Of a DNA stretch of 58,921 nucleotides, positions 8,455 through 17,907 are shown in pieces. The position numbers were made by a program, and so were the translations under genes. The stretch comes from Legionella santicrucis (GTDB taxonomy: Bacteria; Pseudomonadota; Gammaproteobacteria; Legionellales; Legionellaceae). Position 1 is the stretch's first letter, and every line of letters starts with the position of its first letter. The notes under the pieces are model-generated. The model was not told the origin of the DNA, ran no database searches, and saw nothing but the letters and a program-made list of their open reading frames with translations. The DNA lies in the NCBI RefSeq assembly GCF_001468135.1, contig NZ_LNYU01000081.1:257062-315982 (forward strand). Reading direction: 5' to 3'.

Positions 8455-9807
8455 TTAAGACACATTCATTAAATCAATTACATGCGTTAACCGGCCCCAA
8501 ATTTCATCCATCCAATCTAAATGTTCCGATTTCATCAAGCAAGAACGTAAAAGTGTGACATATTCATCATCCCATTCCAGGAGCGCCCAATGCGATTTTA
8601 ATATTGATTTTGGTAACCTGATTAATGCTAAATGTAAATCTGATTGTGCCGATAAATCAAAAAATTGTTGGCTAAGATTTGATATCGCTTTGACATTTGG
8701 TGCTTTAGGTGCCCACACAACGATATCTAACTCAGGAGGCATTGCCACTAAAAACTTAGGATGATGAGCAAGATTATGATACAGCATCGATGCTGCCTGT
8801 TTTGACTTTTCCAAATCCATAGCAAATTGAGCATTTCGTATTAAAGGTAAAAGCTGATGCGTTGCCCATAATGCTACTGCAGAAGCACCTGGTCTTGAGC
8901 ATTCTAAACTAATCTCTCCAAGATGTAGTTCAGAGGAACTAAAATAAGTATAAGGAGAATCATGTTTATAAAACTGCCCTACCGACGTATCTTTAAATAA
9001 AATGCATCCGCATCCATAAGGTTGCAATCCATGTTTATGGGGATCGACTACTAAAGAATCTACCTCAATCAGATGATTAAAATGCTCTGTTGCAGAAGCT
9101 GCTAAATTACTACATAGAGTAAAATAACCGCCATAGGCACAATCCGCATGAATTCGAAAAGAATAAATCGATTTGAGCCTCAAAATTTCAGTGAGCGGAT
9201 CAAGCGCTCCAATGCTAGTGGTACCCAAAGTAATGACTACTGTTCCTACATCCCCGACTTTCAACTTATTTTCAAGATCGACTAAGTCCATTTGTCCTTT
9301 ATCATTAACATCTACTGTCTCAAAAGGGATTCCTAAAACAGAACAAAGACGCTGATGTGTATAATGTGCTTGCGATGAGGCGAGAATTTTTTTACCTGGA
9401 TTAAGTTTACTGGCAATCCATAACGCTTCTAAATTTGCCATTGTTCCACCACTACAGAGATGACCTAAATGTGTTTGCCAACCAAACATCTGTGCAATAT
9501 GAGCAACAGCTTGTTTTTCCATGTATGAACTGGCTCTCCCTCCATCAATGGCATGATTATTAGGATTTATCCACAAAGCAAGAGTATAGGCTAAACGTGC
9601 AATAGGATGTGGCGGCTTAAGCATTTGACCCGCATATAGAGGATGAGGATAAGGAAAGTTATCACGCATTTTTTCAGCTACTGTGAGTAAAACGTTCCGT
9701 ATCGATTCTCTATCTACCTCTTGCATATAAGGAGGTAAATGGCTAAAACCAGCCTCCAGACAATTAAGAATTTCAGGCATCAAAGATAATGAATTTTTTT
9801 CTAACAT
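8455..9807 (-). CDS. Group II PLP-dependent amino-acid decarboxylase
   Basis: A 450-residue protein of the glutamate/aromatic amino-acid decarboxylase family. Cofactor residues are visible: H148 (stacking His in SSQAHYTHQ), D222 in HADCAYGG, and the Schiff-base Lys K258 in VVDPHKHG. The N-terminal HPLYAGQM and CSGGTMANLEAL stretches also fit the family. The substrate (Glu, Asp, Tyr or other) is not determined by sequence inspection. AAGGATG stands before the ATG. It is the first gene of a likely two-gene unit with the downstream 2-hydroxyacid dehydrogenase. Confidence 0.85.
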   Translation of the reverse strand: MLEKNSLSLMPEILNCLEAGFSHLPPYMQEVDRESIRNVLLTVAEKMRDNFPYPHPLYAGQMLKPPHPIARLAYTLALWINPNNHAIDGGRASSYMEKQAVAHIAQMFGWQTHLGHLCSGGTMANLEALWIASKLNPGKKILASSQAHYTHQRLCSVLGIPFETVDVNDKGQMDLVDLENKLKVGDVGTVVITLGTTSIGALDPLTEILRLKSIYSFRIHADCAYGGYFTLCSNLAASATEHFNHLIEVDSLVVDPHKHGLQPYGCGCILFKDTSVGQFYKHDSPYTYFSSSELHLGEISLECSRPGASAVALWATHQLLPLIRNAQFAMDLEKSKQAASMLYHNLAHHPKFLVAMPPELDIVVWAPKAPNVKAISNLSQQFFDLSAQSDLHLALIRLPKSILKSHWALLEWDDEYVTLLRSCLMKSEHLDWMDEIWGRLTHVIDLMNVS

Positions 9808-9937
9808 AAAGCATCCTTTGCAAATGGTTATACTAGAGGCTGCTTAACAGCCCCTAATCAAATCCTACCACATATAAACATGCTTTATGTTTAAGTTATT
9901 CAAGAAAAAAATTTACCTTTTTTATTATAAATAGCAA

Positions 9938-10645
9938 TTAGATAGCAACATCAATACAAGAGTGAAATCGTTCATTGGTGCTCTGGTCCCTTCCCCATTC
10001 CGCGTATATGACATGATGGCCTGCACGCTCTGGAACATTGCAGATCATATGAAATTTATTATTTGCCTTATCGGCCCAAATAGTATTTTTATCTTGAGGC
10101 GGATTTTTATCATCCCATCCATACTCACAGAAAGGCTCTGTTTCAAAATCACTCCATTTGAGAGGTTCATTTTTATTAAATTGGTAATCAGATTTAGTGA
10201 TCCAATAACGAAAATGCTCCGTATCACTAAAGTGAGGACCATAAGAAACATCCCACACAAATTCTTGAGGATTGTTAATCCCTTTATTGGTTGGCCAATC
10301 AATCGCAGCATCCCAAGGAGAGGCTTTTCCTTTAAATGTTTCACTATCAAAGCCACAAACATGTTGTGGTAAATTAACATTTTGATAATAGCCACGAGTA
10401 TGACTTAATACACTCATAAATTGATAGACATCATGATTATAACCCCCATCTTCTTTTGTCAAAATAGGGCGACACTCTTCATAAGGGAGTTTATTGCCAG
10501 GTTCGATATGATGTGGTTGGGTTGTTTTGCCACAGAAATATTCTCGCGACATTGGCTTTTCTATGAGTCCATGACTGTGTGCTGAAAGTTGGAATAACAT
10601 TAAAAAACCGCCGATAAATAACAAATCATACCGAGTAATAAACAT
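9938..10645 (-). CDS. Secreted AA10 lytic polysaccharide monooxygenase (chitin-binding type)
   Basis: A 235-residue single-domain AA10 protein. The signal peptide ends at about residue 24, leaving H25 (HGLIEKPMSREYFCG) as the new N-terminus, the first ligand of the copper histidine brace. The second brace His lies in the GPHFSDTEHFRYWITK region, which matches the family position before the Trp-Arg/Tyr strand. It would oxidatively cleave chitin or cellulose outside the cell. There is no carbohydrate-binding accessory domain. It stands alone, about 3.4 kb from the GH45-like gene, and together these suggest polysaccharide attack on amoeba cyst walls or biofilm material (inference). Confidence 0.85.
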   Translation of the reverse strand: MFITRYDLLFIGGFLMLFQLSAHSHGLIEKPMSREYFCGKTTQPHHIEPGNKLPYEECRPILTKEDGGYNHDVYQFMSVLSHTRGYYQNVNLPQHVCGFDSETFKGKASPWDAAIDWPTNKGINNPQEFVWDVSYGPHFSDTEHFRYWITKSDYQFNKNEPLKWSDFETEPFCEYGWDDKNPPQDKNTIWADKANNKFHMICNVPERAGHHVIYAEWGRDQSTNERFHSCIDVAI

Positions 10646-10734
10646 ACTAAAACCTCAATAATTAATTACAACGGTTTAATTTAGCACAAAAACAAACAAT
10701 ATGCCGTTTTTTTTAAAAATTTCTAGCGTCATTT

Positions 10735-11910
10735 TTAAATTTTCAAGTGAGATCTTACATGCTGAGCAATCATCAACTCTTCATTGGTTGGTATCACACC
10801 AACTAAAACGGTACTGTCTTTTTCACTAATAATTGTTGCATTATTGTTGTTCGCTTCGTCATTAATTTTAATTCCTAACCAACTTAAATGCTCACTGATT
10901 TTTTTTCGTATCAATGGAGCATGTTCACCAATCCCTGCTGTAAATACGAGTGCATCACAACCAGCAAGAGCCACTAATAATGAGCCTGTTTCCAGAGCCG
11001 CACGATAACAAAATAAATGAATAGCCTCTAATACACGTTCGTCATCTAGATGTTTTAATAATTCACGTACATTATTACTCAACCCTGATACACCTAATAA
11101 ACCTGATTCATTGTAGAGCAAATGAGTTATTTGTTCCGTTGAGTACTTTTTTTGCTCCAATAAATATAAAAGCACTCCAGGATCAATACGCCCACATCGA
11201 GTTCCCATCATTAATCCATCCAATGCCGTAAACCCCATTGACGTAGTTACACTTTTTCTTTGATGCATAGCGCACATGCTTGCTCCATTACCTAAATGAG
11301 CCATAATTACACGTTTATTTCCTATTTCACCAATATACTCTGTGATTACTGAGGCTATGTATTCATAAGATAATCCATGAAACCCATATCGTAGGATTCC
11401 TTCATCGCTTAATGATCTTGGCAGGGCAAAAAGTGTTGCTAATTTCTTTTGAGTCCGGTGAAAAGTAGTATCGAAACAAGAAATCTGCGCTAAGTCTGGA
11501 TATAACTGCTTAATGATTTTAATTGCCTCCAAATTATGGGGCTGATGTAAAGGAGCCAATGGTATTAAACTTGCAATTTTTTGCATTACATCATCAGTAA
11601 TCAAAGTAGGATAGGAAAAAAATGTCCCTCCATGCACGACTCGGTGCCCTACTGCTTCGAGCGTAATGGAATCAGATAAATCATCTAACCAGTTAAAAAG
11701 TATCTTTAAACCTGCTTCATGACCCTGTGAAGTAATCACTTGAGTCAGTACTTGATTTTGGCTTGCATCAAAAATATTAATTTGAGGTGACTCATAAAGA
11801 TCTTGAATTTGGCCATGATAATACAAATTCAAATACTGTTTATCACAAGTAAAAAGCGAAAATTTAATGCTTGAGGAACCTGAATTAATCACCAAAATAA
11901 GCTTATTCAT
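10735..11910 (-). CDS. ackA: Acetate kinase
   Basis: This 391-residue protein is an acetate/propionate kinase of the ASKHA fold. The N-terminal phosphate-binding VINSGSSSIKFS, the HRVVHGG loop, FDTTFH, HLGNGAS and the GIGEHAP loop are all present. It makes acetyl phosphate and ADP from acetate and ATP, or ATP in reverse. I prefer the ATG at 11910 (MNKLILVINSGS) with AGGA 8 nt upstream; an earlier ATG at 11934 is possible. Its start overlaps the stop of the upstream maoC-pta gene by 8 nt (ATGAATAA), which indicates translational coupling. The pair forms the acetyl-CoA/acetate overflow module. Confidence 0.93.
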   Translation of the reverse strand: MNKLILVINSGSSSIKFSLFTCDKQYLNLYYHGQIQDLYESPQINIFDASQNQVLTQVITSQGHEAGLKILFNWLDDLSDSITLEAVGHRVVHGGTFFSYPTLITDDVMQKIASLIPLAPLHQPHNLEAIKIIKQLYPDLAQISCFDTTFHRTQKKLATLFALPRSLSDEGILRYGFHGLSYEYIASVITEYIGEIGNKRVIMAHLGNGASMCAMHQRKSVTTSMGFTALDGLMMGTRCGRIDPGVLLYLLEQKKYSTEQITHLLYNESGLLGVSGLSNNVRELLKHLDDERVLEAIHLFCYRAALETGSLLVALAGCDALVFTAGIGEHAPLIRKKISEHLSWLGIKINDEANNNNATIISEKDSTVLVGVIPTNEELMIAQHVRSHLKI

Positions 11911-13300
11911 TGATGATATCCTGATTTCGTGCATATATTAATGCCATAGCACAAGATGCTTTACGAGAATTCCCGTCACTGCTTCGGCTCGTCAAAATGA
12001 TAGGAACTCGTGCTCCAATTACAATGCCTGCTGCCTCAATACCCGACAAAAAAGTCATTTGTTTGTACAACATATTACCTGCCTCTAGATCGGGTACAAC
12101 AAGGATATCCGCATCACCTGCAACCTGGGAATAAATTCCTTTTTCTCGAGCTGATTCAATGGAAATTGCATTATCAAATGCAAGTGGTCCATCCACAATT
12201 CCCCCGGTAATTTGGCCTCGCTCTGCCATTTTACATAATGCGGTGGCATCTAAAGTGGAAGGAATTTTCTCATTAACTGTCTCTACTGCCGATAGGATTG
12301 CTACCTTAGGCTGTCCCAGACCTAATCTACAAAATAAATCAATTGCATTTTGCACTATATCCTTTTTAATTTGTAAATTGGGTTGAATGTTTATAGCAGC
12401 ATCAGTAAGAAACAATGGTTTAAAATAGTTCGGTGTTTCTAAAGAAAAAACATGGCTCATTCGTCGCCCTGTACGCAGGCCTTTTTCTTTATCCACTATA
12501 GGACTCATTAATTCATCAGTATGAATTTTTCCCTTCATAATCGCCTCTGCCTTCCCTTCCTTAATCATTTTAACAGCAATTTCCGCTGCTTCATGACTGT
12601 GTTTCGTTGCTACTATTTCATAGGAGGAAAGATTAATATTAGCCTCTTTCGCGGCACTTTGGATTTTTTCGACTGGACCAAGAAGTATGGGGACGATTAA
12701 ATGTTCTTCTGCAGCCTCAATTGCGCCTCGAAGTGAAAGCGCATCAACTGGATGCACCACTACTGTTTTAAGGGGCTCATAATTTTTTTTCATTTTAATT
12801 AGCTGCTTATACCATGAGTCCTTAGATTCTTGAAAAACTACTTTAGGCAGTTCAACACATTCTCTTTTCACTTTTTGAGTTGGCGCAATTACCATTGCAA
12901 TTCCTGCTATGACTATTTCTCCATGTTGATTGGTACATTTACAGTCCAAATTAATTCGATGTTTTTCAGCTATTTTCTCCAATACAGTCACAGTAACCGT
13001 CACCGTGTCACCAGGAACTACTGGTACAGTAAATTTAAGTGATTGATCCAAATAAATCGTTCCCGGACCCGGTAATTCGGTTCCCAACACCGTAGAGATG
13101 AGGGAGGCACCCCACATCCCTTGAGCAATAATTTTATGAAATCGAGTATCTTTCGCATATTCAGCATCCACATGAGCAGGATTAACGTCACCCGACATAA
13201 TTGAAAATAGCTCGATATCCTTTTCAGTAAGTGTTCGTTTTAAACTGGCGAAATCGCCAATTTTAAGTTCATCGAACGTACGATTTTCTATGTATCTCAT
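11903..13300 (-). CDS. MaoC-like hydratase fused to phosphate acetyl/butyryltransferase
   Basis: A 465-residue fusion. Residues about 1-140 form a MaoC/PhaJ-type (R)-enoyl-CoA hydratase hot-dog domain, including FSIMSGDVNPAHVDAEYA with the catalytic D/H pair and FHKIIAQGMWG. Residues about 160-465 are a phosphate acetyl/butyryltransferase domain (VHPVDALSLRGAIEAAEEH, MKGKIHTDELM, DGPLAFDNAIS). The second domain moves an acyl group from CoA to phosphate and supplies the acetate kinase directly downstream. The first could feed (R)-3-hydroxyacyl-CoA to the PHA synthase found at 36 kb (inference). AGGAGCG precedes the ATG. The fused arrangement is known in several proteobacteria. Confidence 0.9.
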   Translation of the reverse strand: MRYIENRTFDELKIGDFASLKRTLTEKDIELFSIMSGDVNPAHVDAEYAKDTRFHKIIAQGMWGASLISTVLGTELPGPGTIYLDQSLKFTVPVVPGDTVTVTVTVLEKIAEKHRINLDCKCTNQHGEIVIAGIAMVIAPTQKVKRECVELPKVVFQESKDSWYKQLIKMKKNYEPLKTVVVHPVDALSLRGAIEAAEEHLIVPILLGPVEKIQSAAKEANINLSSYEIVATKHSHEAAEIAVKMIKEGKAEAIMKGKIHTDELMSPIVDKEKGLRTGRRMSHVFSLETPNYFKPLFLTDAAINIQPNLQIKKDIVQNAIDLFCRLGLGQPKVAILSAVETVNEKIPSTLDATALCKMAERGQITGGIVDGPLAFDNAISIESAREKGIYSQVAGDADILVVPDLEAGNMLYKQMTFLSGIEAAGIVIGARVPIILTSRSSDGNSRKASCAMALIYARNQDIINE

Positions 13301-13452
13301 GATAAAAGCGCTCCTAATTCAATAAAATATGCTCGATTGATTGTACTAATAAAACAATTTTAAAACTTATGCTAAGGGAAAACTCGGAAACCCATAAATT
13401 GGTTTGCTCGATTACAAATCATATTGACAACATAACACTAAAATAGACCGCT

Positions 13453-14463
13453 TTAACTATGAATATAGACATACGCACTAGATCCGACACTTAGCGGATA
13501 TTTTTCGGGATCATAATCAGTTATTAGAATTTGAACTGGGAAACGTTGTGGTAATAAAAACCAATTATTTTCACTATTCGTAACAATTTGCTCTTGACTT
13601 CTTGGATCGGTTACTTGACGACTCGCAGCCCAATTTTTAGAAATAATAACGCCATGATAGGTTTTTTTCCAAAAATAAATTCGTGGATAAATTGTAACTT
13701 TATTGCCTGCTTTAACATTTCGTAAATCAGTTTCATTAAAATTAGCCTGAATGAACATGTGATCCGTATCAATGAAAGAAAATAGTGGCTTTCGTATTTC
13801 AACAGGTGCTCCTAATGCAACAAACATATTTTGTACAATACCATTATTTTTTGCATAAACTGTTGTTTCATCTAAATCTACTTTAGCATTATGCATATGC
13901 GCGATTAAAGACTTGATATTCATCCGTTGAACAATAACATCTTGTTTGTCTTTTTCGAGCGTTTTTTCTAATGCCTTTAACGTACTCCAAGCTGTATTTT
14001 TTTCTTGTAACAAATTATGTACGGTAACTTTAGGCACAGCACTGTCTCTAAGCGCTAATTGATAATGTTGGTATTCAAATGCAACTTTCTTATAAACATC
14101 ACGTTGTGCTTGCACACTATGTTGCGTTATTTCAACTTGTTTTTGTAAGGAAATTAATCGTGCTTTTGCACTAGCGACCTTAGCCTTATAATTTTGATAG
14201 GCTAATTCATAAGGTTTTTTAAATACAGTAAATAATGGCTGGCCAAGCTTAACATACTCTTCATTTTTTACATAAATATCAGTGACATAACCTGATACAT
14301 TTGCGGCAACCGGACGAATGTTAGCAGCCACAAAAGCATTATTAGTGAAAGGAAAATAATAGACAAAATAAAAAATTAACACCACGATGAAAACACAAAG
14401 AACCGTTTTAACTGGAAAATTATTTCTAATTTTAGATATCCTAAATGAAATCTTAGATAACAT
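13453..14463 (-). CDS. HlyD/EmrA-type membrane fusion protein
   Basis: A 336-residue periplasmic adaptor. One N-terminal membrane anchor (about residues 17-37) is followed by a biotinyl/lipoyl half-motif (ANVSGYVTDIYVKNEEYVKL), a long coiled-coil hairpin (about 80-190), the second lipoyl half (ETTVYAKNNGIVQNMFVALG) and a beta-barrel region. It would bridge the FUSC inner-membrane transporter to the outer-membrane factor encoded just upstream in the same operon. The last gene of the three; the start lies 9 bp after the preceding stop. Confidence 0.88.
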   Translation of the reverse strand: MLSKISFRISKIRNNFPVKTVLCVFIVVLIFYFVYYFPFTNNAFVAANIRPVAANVSGYVTDIYVKNEEYVKLGQPLFTVFKKPYELAYQNYKAKVASAKARLISLQKQVEITQHSVQAQRDVYKKVAFEYQHYQLALRDSAVPKVTVHNLLQEKNTAWSTLKALEKTLEKDKQDVIVQRMNIKSLIAHMHNAKVDLDETTVYAKNNGIVQNMFVALGAPVEIRKPLFSFIDTDHMFIQANFNETDLRNVKAGNKVTIYPRIYFWKKTYHGVIISKNWAASRQVTDPRSQEQIVTNSENNWFLLPQRFPVQILITDYDPEKYPLSVGSSAYVYIHS

Positions 14464-14472
14464 GAGTAAGCC

Positions 14473-15498
14473 CTATGTTAAGCAATATTTATTCGAACGA
14501 ATTAAAAGAACATCATCGATTATCTGGTTTAATTGTCCTAATTCCTTGCCCAGCTCGACAAACATAATATCCAGGAATACCTCTGGATCATCTTCTTTTA
14601 ACGAATCTTTTTTTATTTTATTAAGTACTAAGGGTGCTGATTGTGGTAATACAGGAGGTTCAACATTAAGAAGTCTTACTCGCAAAACGCTTAAATAATC
14701 GCGTACCTGAGTAATATTATCATCGATAATGATATGAGATCGTAACTCATCATTTGCTAAATGAAAAACAAGCACACTAACTAAATGATAAATACGTTTT
14801 GTATAGACAAGAGCACTCGTATTCTTACTGGTAAATGAAGGGGCTTTTCGAGTTTCAAATCGGGCTTCATCATTAAAACGATTAAAATTCGTGAGATCAG
14901 TAAGAAACTTATTTTCATGCACAAGAAAATTATCTTTAATTGTTTGTACTGATTGAGATTTATTCAGAAAATCATTCAAGATATTTATAAGCTGAAGAAG
15001 CATATCTGCTAGAGTTCTGATGACTAGATCGCGCGCATATTGCGGATAGAAATACCGCATAAGACTTAAAGCGATGATAAGTCCAATAATGATATTAAAA
15101 GGTCGCAATACAACTACATCGAGGTTGTTGTAATTAATAAGCATCATCACTAGGGTTAAATTTCCTAAAAAGCCTCCATACTGAAATTTACTTCCCATAA
15201 AAAAGTATGCATAGATAAATATACCCCCAATTAAGGCAATAAGATTTAGAATTGCAATATTTGCAAAAAAATAAACAATGATAATGCTGTAAATAACCGC
15301 TGATAGTGTTGCCGTTATACGTAAAAAACTCTTCGTAAGCACTCCACCTACAGTAGAATATTCAAATAGAACAGATAATGCTGTTACATAACACCAGCCA
15401 GGCTCTGGAATAACTAAATAAGTAGTTATCCAGAATATAATCAAATAGGCCAAAGATAAGCGCATCGAACGGAGTAATTTCTGCGAATCAAACCCCAT
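14473..15498 (-). CDS. FUSC-family (YccS/AaeB-like) inner-membrane exporter subunit
   Basis: A 341-residue membrane protein with about six transmembrane segments in its first 160 residues, followed by a cytosolic helical domain, the arrangement of half-length fusaric-acid-resistance/aromatic-acid exporters. I choose the ATG at 15498 because AGGTGGTGG lies just upstream; a GTG at 15510 is also open. Its start overlaps the stop of the outer-membrane-factor gene by 11 nt. Together with the adjacent HlyD and NodT genes it forms a tripartite pump, probably for aromatic or weak organic acids. Only one membrane block is present, whereas AaeB-type proteins have two, so it may act as a dimer. Confidence 0.8.
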   Translation of the reverse strand: MGFDSQKLLRSMRLSLAYLIIFWITTYLVIPEPGWCYVTALSVLFEYSTVGGVLTKSFLRITATLSAVIYSIIIVYFFANIAILNLIALIGGIFIYAYFFMGSKFQYGGFLGNLTLVMMLINYNNLDVVVLRPFNIIIGLIIALSLMRYFYPQYARDLVIRTLADMLLQLINILNDFLNKSQSVQTIKDNFLVHENKFLTDLTNFNRFNDEARFETRKAPSFTSKNTSALVYTKRIYHLVSVLVFHLANDELRSHIIIDDNITQVRDYLSVLRVRLLNVEPPVLPQSAPLVLNKIKKDSLKEDDPEVFLDIMFVELGKELGQLNQIIDDVLLIRSNKYCLT

Positions 15499-16888
15499 GA
15501 TAGCCACCACCTAAATCTTGAAATAATACAACGAGCGTTAGCATTTTTTCCAATTTATTTTGATTGATTACCAACTTGAAGTAATCCAACTTAATCTGAC
15601 AAGACACTACCTCCGATAAACTGACAATACCACGACGGTAACGAGAATCAACCAAAGCACAACGTTTTTTTTCATCCAAAAATCCAGATTGATTTTTGAG
15701 TAATTGTTCGCTATACGCCGAATAAGCAGATAAAGCATTATCCACTTCTTGCAAAGCCTTTTTTACCGTATCAAGGTACGCATAATAGATTGCTTGTGAT
15801 CGTGCTTTACTTGCTTGAATAAGCCCAAAGACTGGTGGATTAATCGCCGGTGTATTTATATAGGCTTCATTTAAAGTAAAAGCTCCGTTTGATATTTGAC
15901 TGAAGCCTAAGAGTGAATCAAGGCGGACAGAAGGTAATAAATTAGCCCACGCAACTCCTATATCTACATTGGCAGCCTTTAATTTTGCTTCTGCTTCACG
16001 TACATCAGGACGATTTTTTAGAACTGTTGCCGGTAAATTCCCAGGGACTATCATTAAATCGTTCAATTGATTAAATGAAACTTTAAAAGGTAGAGTTCCT
16101 GGATTTTGATTTAATAAAAAATGTAAGGTGTTTTGACTTACAATAATATTGTGCTGTGTAATAACATATTGTGATTGTGTTTGTTTTATTTGACTGCTTA
16201 ATGTATCTATTTTATCTTTCGAAATGAGACCAGCACGGTATTGGCTTTGATATAATGAAATCAATTTATTTTCATCATGTAATAAACGTTGATATATTTG
16301 TTGTGCTTCACGCTGTGCCAGAAGGGTAAAATAACTGGCTGATACTTGACCTATAAGGACCAACCTTATGCCATCTTGAGCATGAGAACTTGCTTCGACC
16401 TGATATTTAGCGCTTTTTTGTTGCTTTATTTGCTGAAAAATATTGAGAACATATTGTGGAAATAAAGCCACAAATGCGCCCGGATCTCCTAAATTAGGCA
16501 TTTGGCTATAACCAGACAGGATATTCATTCCGGGGATCCAATTTAATTTGACTTGCTTTAGTTGTGCTTGTGCATATTGAAGATTAGCTGCGGCGATGTG
16601 AATACTATTATTATTACGAAGTGCTTGTTGAATCATTTGATCTAATTCAGGGTTATTCAATTGTCGCCACCATGCCATGTCAGGCAGATCGATACGATCA
16701 TCCATTTTTACTTGAGTGGTTTGCTGAGGCCATTTTTTAGGAACTTGAAGCGATGGTTGATTCTGTCGCGGTGATAAACACCCTTGTAGAAAAACTCCCA
16801 TCAGAAAAAGTACAAAAAAAAGAGGATTAAATTTCGCTAGACCGTGCACAATGATGAATGGAAGTTTTGATATCGTGGTTTTTATCAT
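15488..16888 (-). CDS. NodT/TolC-family outer-membrane efflux lipoprotein
   Basis: A 466-residue outer-membrane factor. The signal peptide ends in a lipobox with Cys at residue 37 (VFLQGC), so it is lipidated. Two OEP repeats follow, with long coiled helices and the typical MAWWRQLNNPELDQMIQQAL and NRPDVREAEAKLKAANVDIG stretches. First gene of a three-gene tripartite efflux operon (OMF, FUSC, HlyD). The substrate is not evident. The 224-bp gap upstream, facing trmL, should contain the promoter. Confidence 0.9.
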   Translation of the reverse strand: MIKTTISKLPFIIVHGLAKFNPLFFVLFLMGVFLQGCLSPRQNQPSLQVPKKWPQQTTQVKMDDRIDLPDMAWWRQLNNPELDQMIQQALRNNNSIHIAAANLQYAQAQLKQVKLNWIPGMNILSGYSQMPNLGDPGAFVALFPQYVLNIFQQIKQQKSAKYQVEASSHAQDGIRLVLIGQVSASYFTLLAQREAQQIYQRLLHDENKLISLYQSQYRAGLISKDKIDTLSSQIKQTQSQYVITQHNIIVSQNTLHFLLNQNPGTLPFKVSFNQLNDLMIVPGNLPATVLKNRPDVREAEAKLKAANVDIGVAWANLLPSVRLDSLLGFSQISNGAFTLNEAYINTPAINPPVFGLIQASKARSQAIYYAYLDTVKKALQEVDNALSAYSAYSEQLLKNQSGFLDEKKRCALVDSRYRRGIVSLSEVVSCQIKLDYFKLVINQNKLEKMLTLVVLFQDLGGGYHGV

Positions 16889-17112
16889 AATGTCATCATC
16901 TTAATAAATAATAGATTTTGATGATAAAGTTGATTTATCCATGAGCGAATAGTACACATTAGGGAGTTTCGAAAAATTACATCATTTGCAATATACCAGC
17001 GGGTTTATAGGATCGCAACAAATCGTTTTATCTCTTGGAACTCATTAAAATAGGGTTTTTCAAGGTGTACACAGTATTATATCATTGCTATTTTTTTATT
17101 TAATAATAACTT

Positions 17113-17559
17113 ATGTTTCATATTGCTCTTTACCAACCTGAAATCCCTCCAAATACGGGAAACATCATTCGCTTATGTGCCAATACTGGAGCAAAATTAC
17201 ATTTAATACATCCTCTAGGTTTTTCATTACAGGAAAAAGCATTACGGCGTGCGGGATTAGATTATCATGAATGGGCTTGCATTTCACAATATGAAAATTG
17301 GGAAACATTTATTCTGCAGCATCAGCAAAAAACAATTTATGCGTGCAGTGCTAGAGCTGAAAAATGTTACTCGAAGGTGCAATATGCCTCCGAAGACATG
17401 TTTTTATTCGGACCAGAATCCAAGGGATTACCCAAAGAAATTTCACAAAAATTCACCTCTCTTAATATCCCGATGCGTGAACATAATCGCAGCTTAAATC
17501 TTTCTAACGCGGTTGCTGTCATTTTATATGAAGCATGGAGACAATTAGGTTTTGAATAA
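17113..17559 (+). CDS. trmL: tRNA (cytidine/uridine-34-2'-O)-methyltransferase
   Basis: A 148-residue SPOUT methyltransferase of minimal length, as usual for TrmL. Diagnostic stretches are LYQPEIPPNTGNIIRLCAN at the N-terminus, LFGPESKGLP (SAM-binding knot), and IPMREHNRSLNLSNAVAVI near the C-terminus. It methylates the wobble ribose of leucine tRNAs. It is divergent from the efflux operon, and no strong ribosome-binding site is seen. Confidence 0.93.
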   Translation: MFHIALYQPEIPPNTGNIIRLCANTGAKLHLIHPLGFSLQEKALRRAGLDYHEWACISQYENWETFILQHQQKTIYACSARAEKCYSKVQYASEDMFLFGPESKGLPKEISQKFTSLNIPMREHNRSLNLSNAVAVILYEAWRQLGFE

Positions 17560-17907
17560 AACACCAATATAATTGCAACGCTCTCCCAACAAATTAAAAA
17601 TATCATGCAAATACACGTTTTATAAAATGATTCTATTTTTAACACGCAATCCATTGAATCATATAAATAATTCCAATTATTTTAGTTTTATGTTAAAAAT
17701 ACAAAGTTTTATTGAGATGTCCTCATCATATTTTCATGAAAAACCAAGAGTTCATCTACATATCAAGCCTATTCTAGTTTTTGCCTACATAAAATTATAT
17801 TACATCTCGAATAAAACAAGGATAAAACGACTAACGAATAAGGAAATTGCCGTTAAATCATAATCCTAGAACGGAAACAAACTGTCCAACTAAAAGGAAT
17901 AAGAACA
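17560..17907. other. 348-bp intergenic region, no gene seen
   Basis: Very AT-rich sequence between trmL and a small secreted protein. One 96-codon frame starts at a TTG without a ribosome-binding site and has no protein-like features, so I do not call it. The promoter of the downstream gene should lie here; no clear -35/-10 pair stands out. Confidence 0.6.

Noticed and set aside
9962..10372. 136-codon plus-strand frame antisense to the LPMO gene
   Set aside because: It is the complement of a well-supported gene and has no protein-like features or ribosome-binding site.
8455..10645. A polysaccharide-decarboxylation island joining the decarboxylase and LPMO
   Set aside because: The genes share only orientation; there is a 130-bp gap and no biochemical link.
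14387..14698. 103-codon plus-strand frame over the HlyD/FUSC junction
   Set aside because: It lies antisense to two intact genes of an operon.
17573..17863. 96-codon frame after trmL
   Set aside because: It starts with TTG, lacks a ribosome-binding site and its amino-acid content looks like translated AT-rich spacer.
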